DNA of 14,263 bases from Actinomyces sp. (GTDB lineage Bacteria > Actinomycetota > Acidimicrobiia > Acidimicrobiales > Aldehydirespiratoraceae), in assembly GCA_003697065.1 (NCBI GenBank), contig RFFY01000010.1:1-14263 (forward strand). The letters are read 5' to 3'. Below the pieces are notes generated by a model. The model did not search any database. It was not told where the DNA came from and worked only from the letters and a program-made list of their open reading frames with translations. This document shows positions 14,178 through 14,263 of this stretch, piece after piece (positions within the stretch are counted from its first letter, which is position 1; every line of letters starts with the position of its first letter). The position numbers were made by a program, and so were the translations under genes.

Positions 14178-14192
14178 TCCCGCCGGACGGGA
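14178..14192 (-). promoter_or_regulatory. Short inverted repeat at the c-di-GMP gene start
   Basis: TCCCG and CGGGA form a 5-base stem with a five-base loop in the 28-base junction before the GTG at 14167. The 3' arm contains most of GGGAG, the candidate Shine-Dalgarno for that start. A stem this short is common by chance in such GC-rich DNA. Confidence 0.2.
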
Positions 14193-14195
14193 TGC

Positions 14196-14263
14196 TCAGT
14201 CGCCCAACAGCCAGTCGCGGCTGCCGTCGTCGCCGAGGTCGGCGGCGATGAAGGCGTCGAAGG
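14196..14263 (-). CDS. C-terminal end of an unidentified gene (partial)
   Basis: On the - strand the frame from the right edge reads FDAFIAADLGDDGSRDWLLG then D and stop TGA at 14198-14196. The balanced acidic, non-repetitive composition and the stop just 28 bases before the c-di-GMP gene on the same strand suggest the true end of a gene whose body lies outside the window. I cannot name it from 22 codons. Confidence 0.5.
   Translation of the reverse strand, partial: FDAFIAADLGDDGSRDWLLGD

Noticed and set aside
1..14263. CRISPR arrays, tRNA/rRNA genes, insertion sequences, attachment sites
   Set aside because: I found no regularly spaced repeats, cloverleaf-like segments, transposase or integrase motifs, or terminal inverted repeats.

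Overview
This is a very GC-rich, densely packed stretch of bacterial chromosome. Extreme GC, frequent GTG starts, 4-base overlaps between consecutive genes and start codons preceded by a TAnnnT box at leaderless distance all suggest an actinobacterium. An Acidimicrobiia-like lineage is a guess; no rRNA or other marker gene is present. I see ten complete protein genes, an eleventh whose start is uncertain because its frame is open to the left edge, and the last codons of a twelfth. There are no tRNA or rRNA genes, CRISPR arrays, insertion sequences or phage genes.

Left part (1-2747, + strand): a small two-helix membrane protein of unknown function; a low-specificity threonine aldolase with the PLP machinery intact; and, overlapping its end by 20 bases, a GNAT-fold acetyltransferase-like protein. 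On the - strand, meeting it tail to tail with a 7-base overlap, is an MBL-fold metallohydrolase that resembles the MBL part of CMP-sialic acid hydroxylase (2741-4159).

Centre (4184-8497, + strand): a translationally coupled run of four genes joined by ATGA/GTGA overlaps: two paralogous GT-C (PMT/ArnT-like) membrane glycosyltransferases, a NodB-type polysaccharide deacetylase and a SAM-dependent methyltransferase. It is divergent from the MBL gene across only 24 bases, where two TAnnnT boxes overlap back to back.

Right part (8478-14263, - strand): in transcription order, the tail of an unidentified gene, a membrane-anchored PAS-PAS-GGDEF-EAL cyclic-di-GMP protein, an 892-residue fusion of an acyltransferase-3 domain to a third GT-C glycosyltransferase, and a DUF2304 membrane protein. 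Gaps are 28, 25 and 10 bases, so they are probably one operon. The DUF2304 gene overlaps the methyltransferase tail to tail by 20 bases.

Taken together, the window looks like a cell-envelope glycan locus: three GT-C enzymes of one subfamily would move sugars from polyprenyl-phosphate donors outside the membrane, with acyl transfer, deacetylation and methylation as tailoring steps, and a c-di-GMP enzyme in the same probable operon as the fusion. The most unusual items are the acyltransferase/GT-C fusion, its operonic link to c-di-GMP turnover, the shared paired-cysteine loop of the three GT-C proteins, and the overlapping leaderless divergent promoters. The glycan and substrates cannot be read from the sequence.
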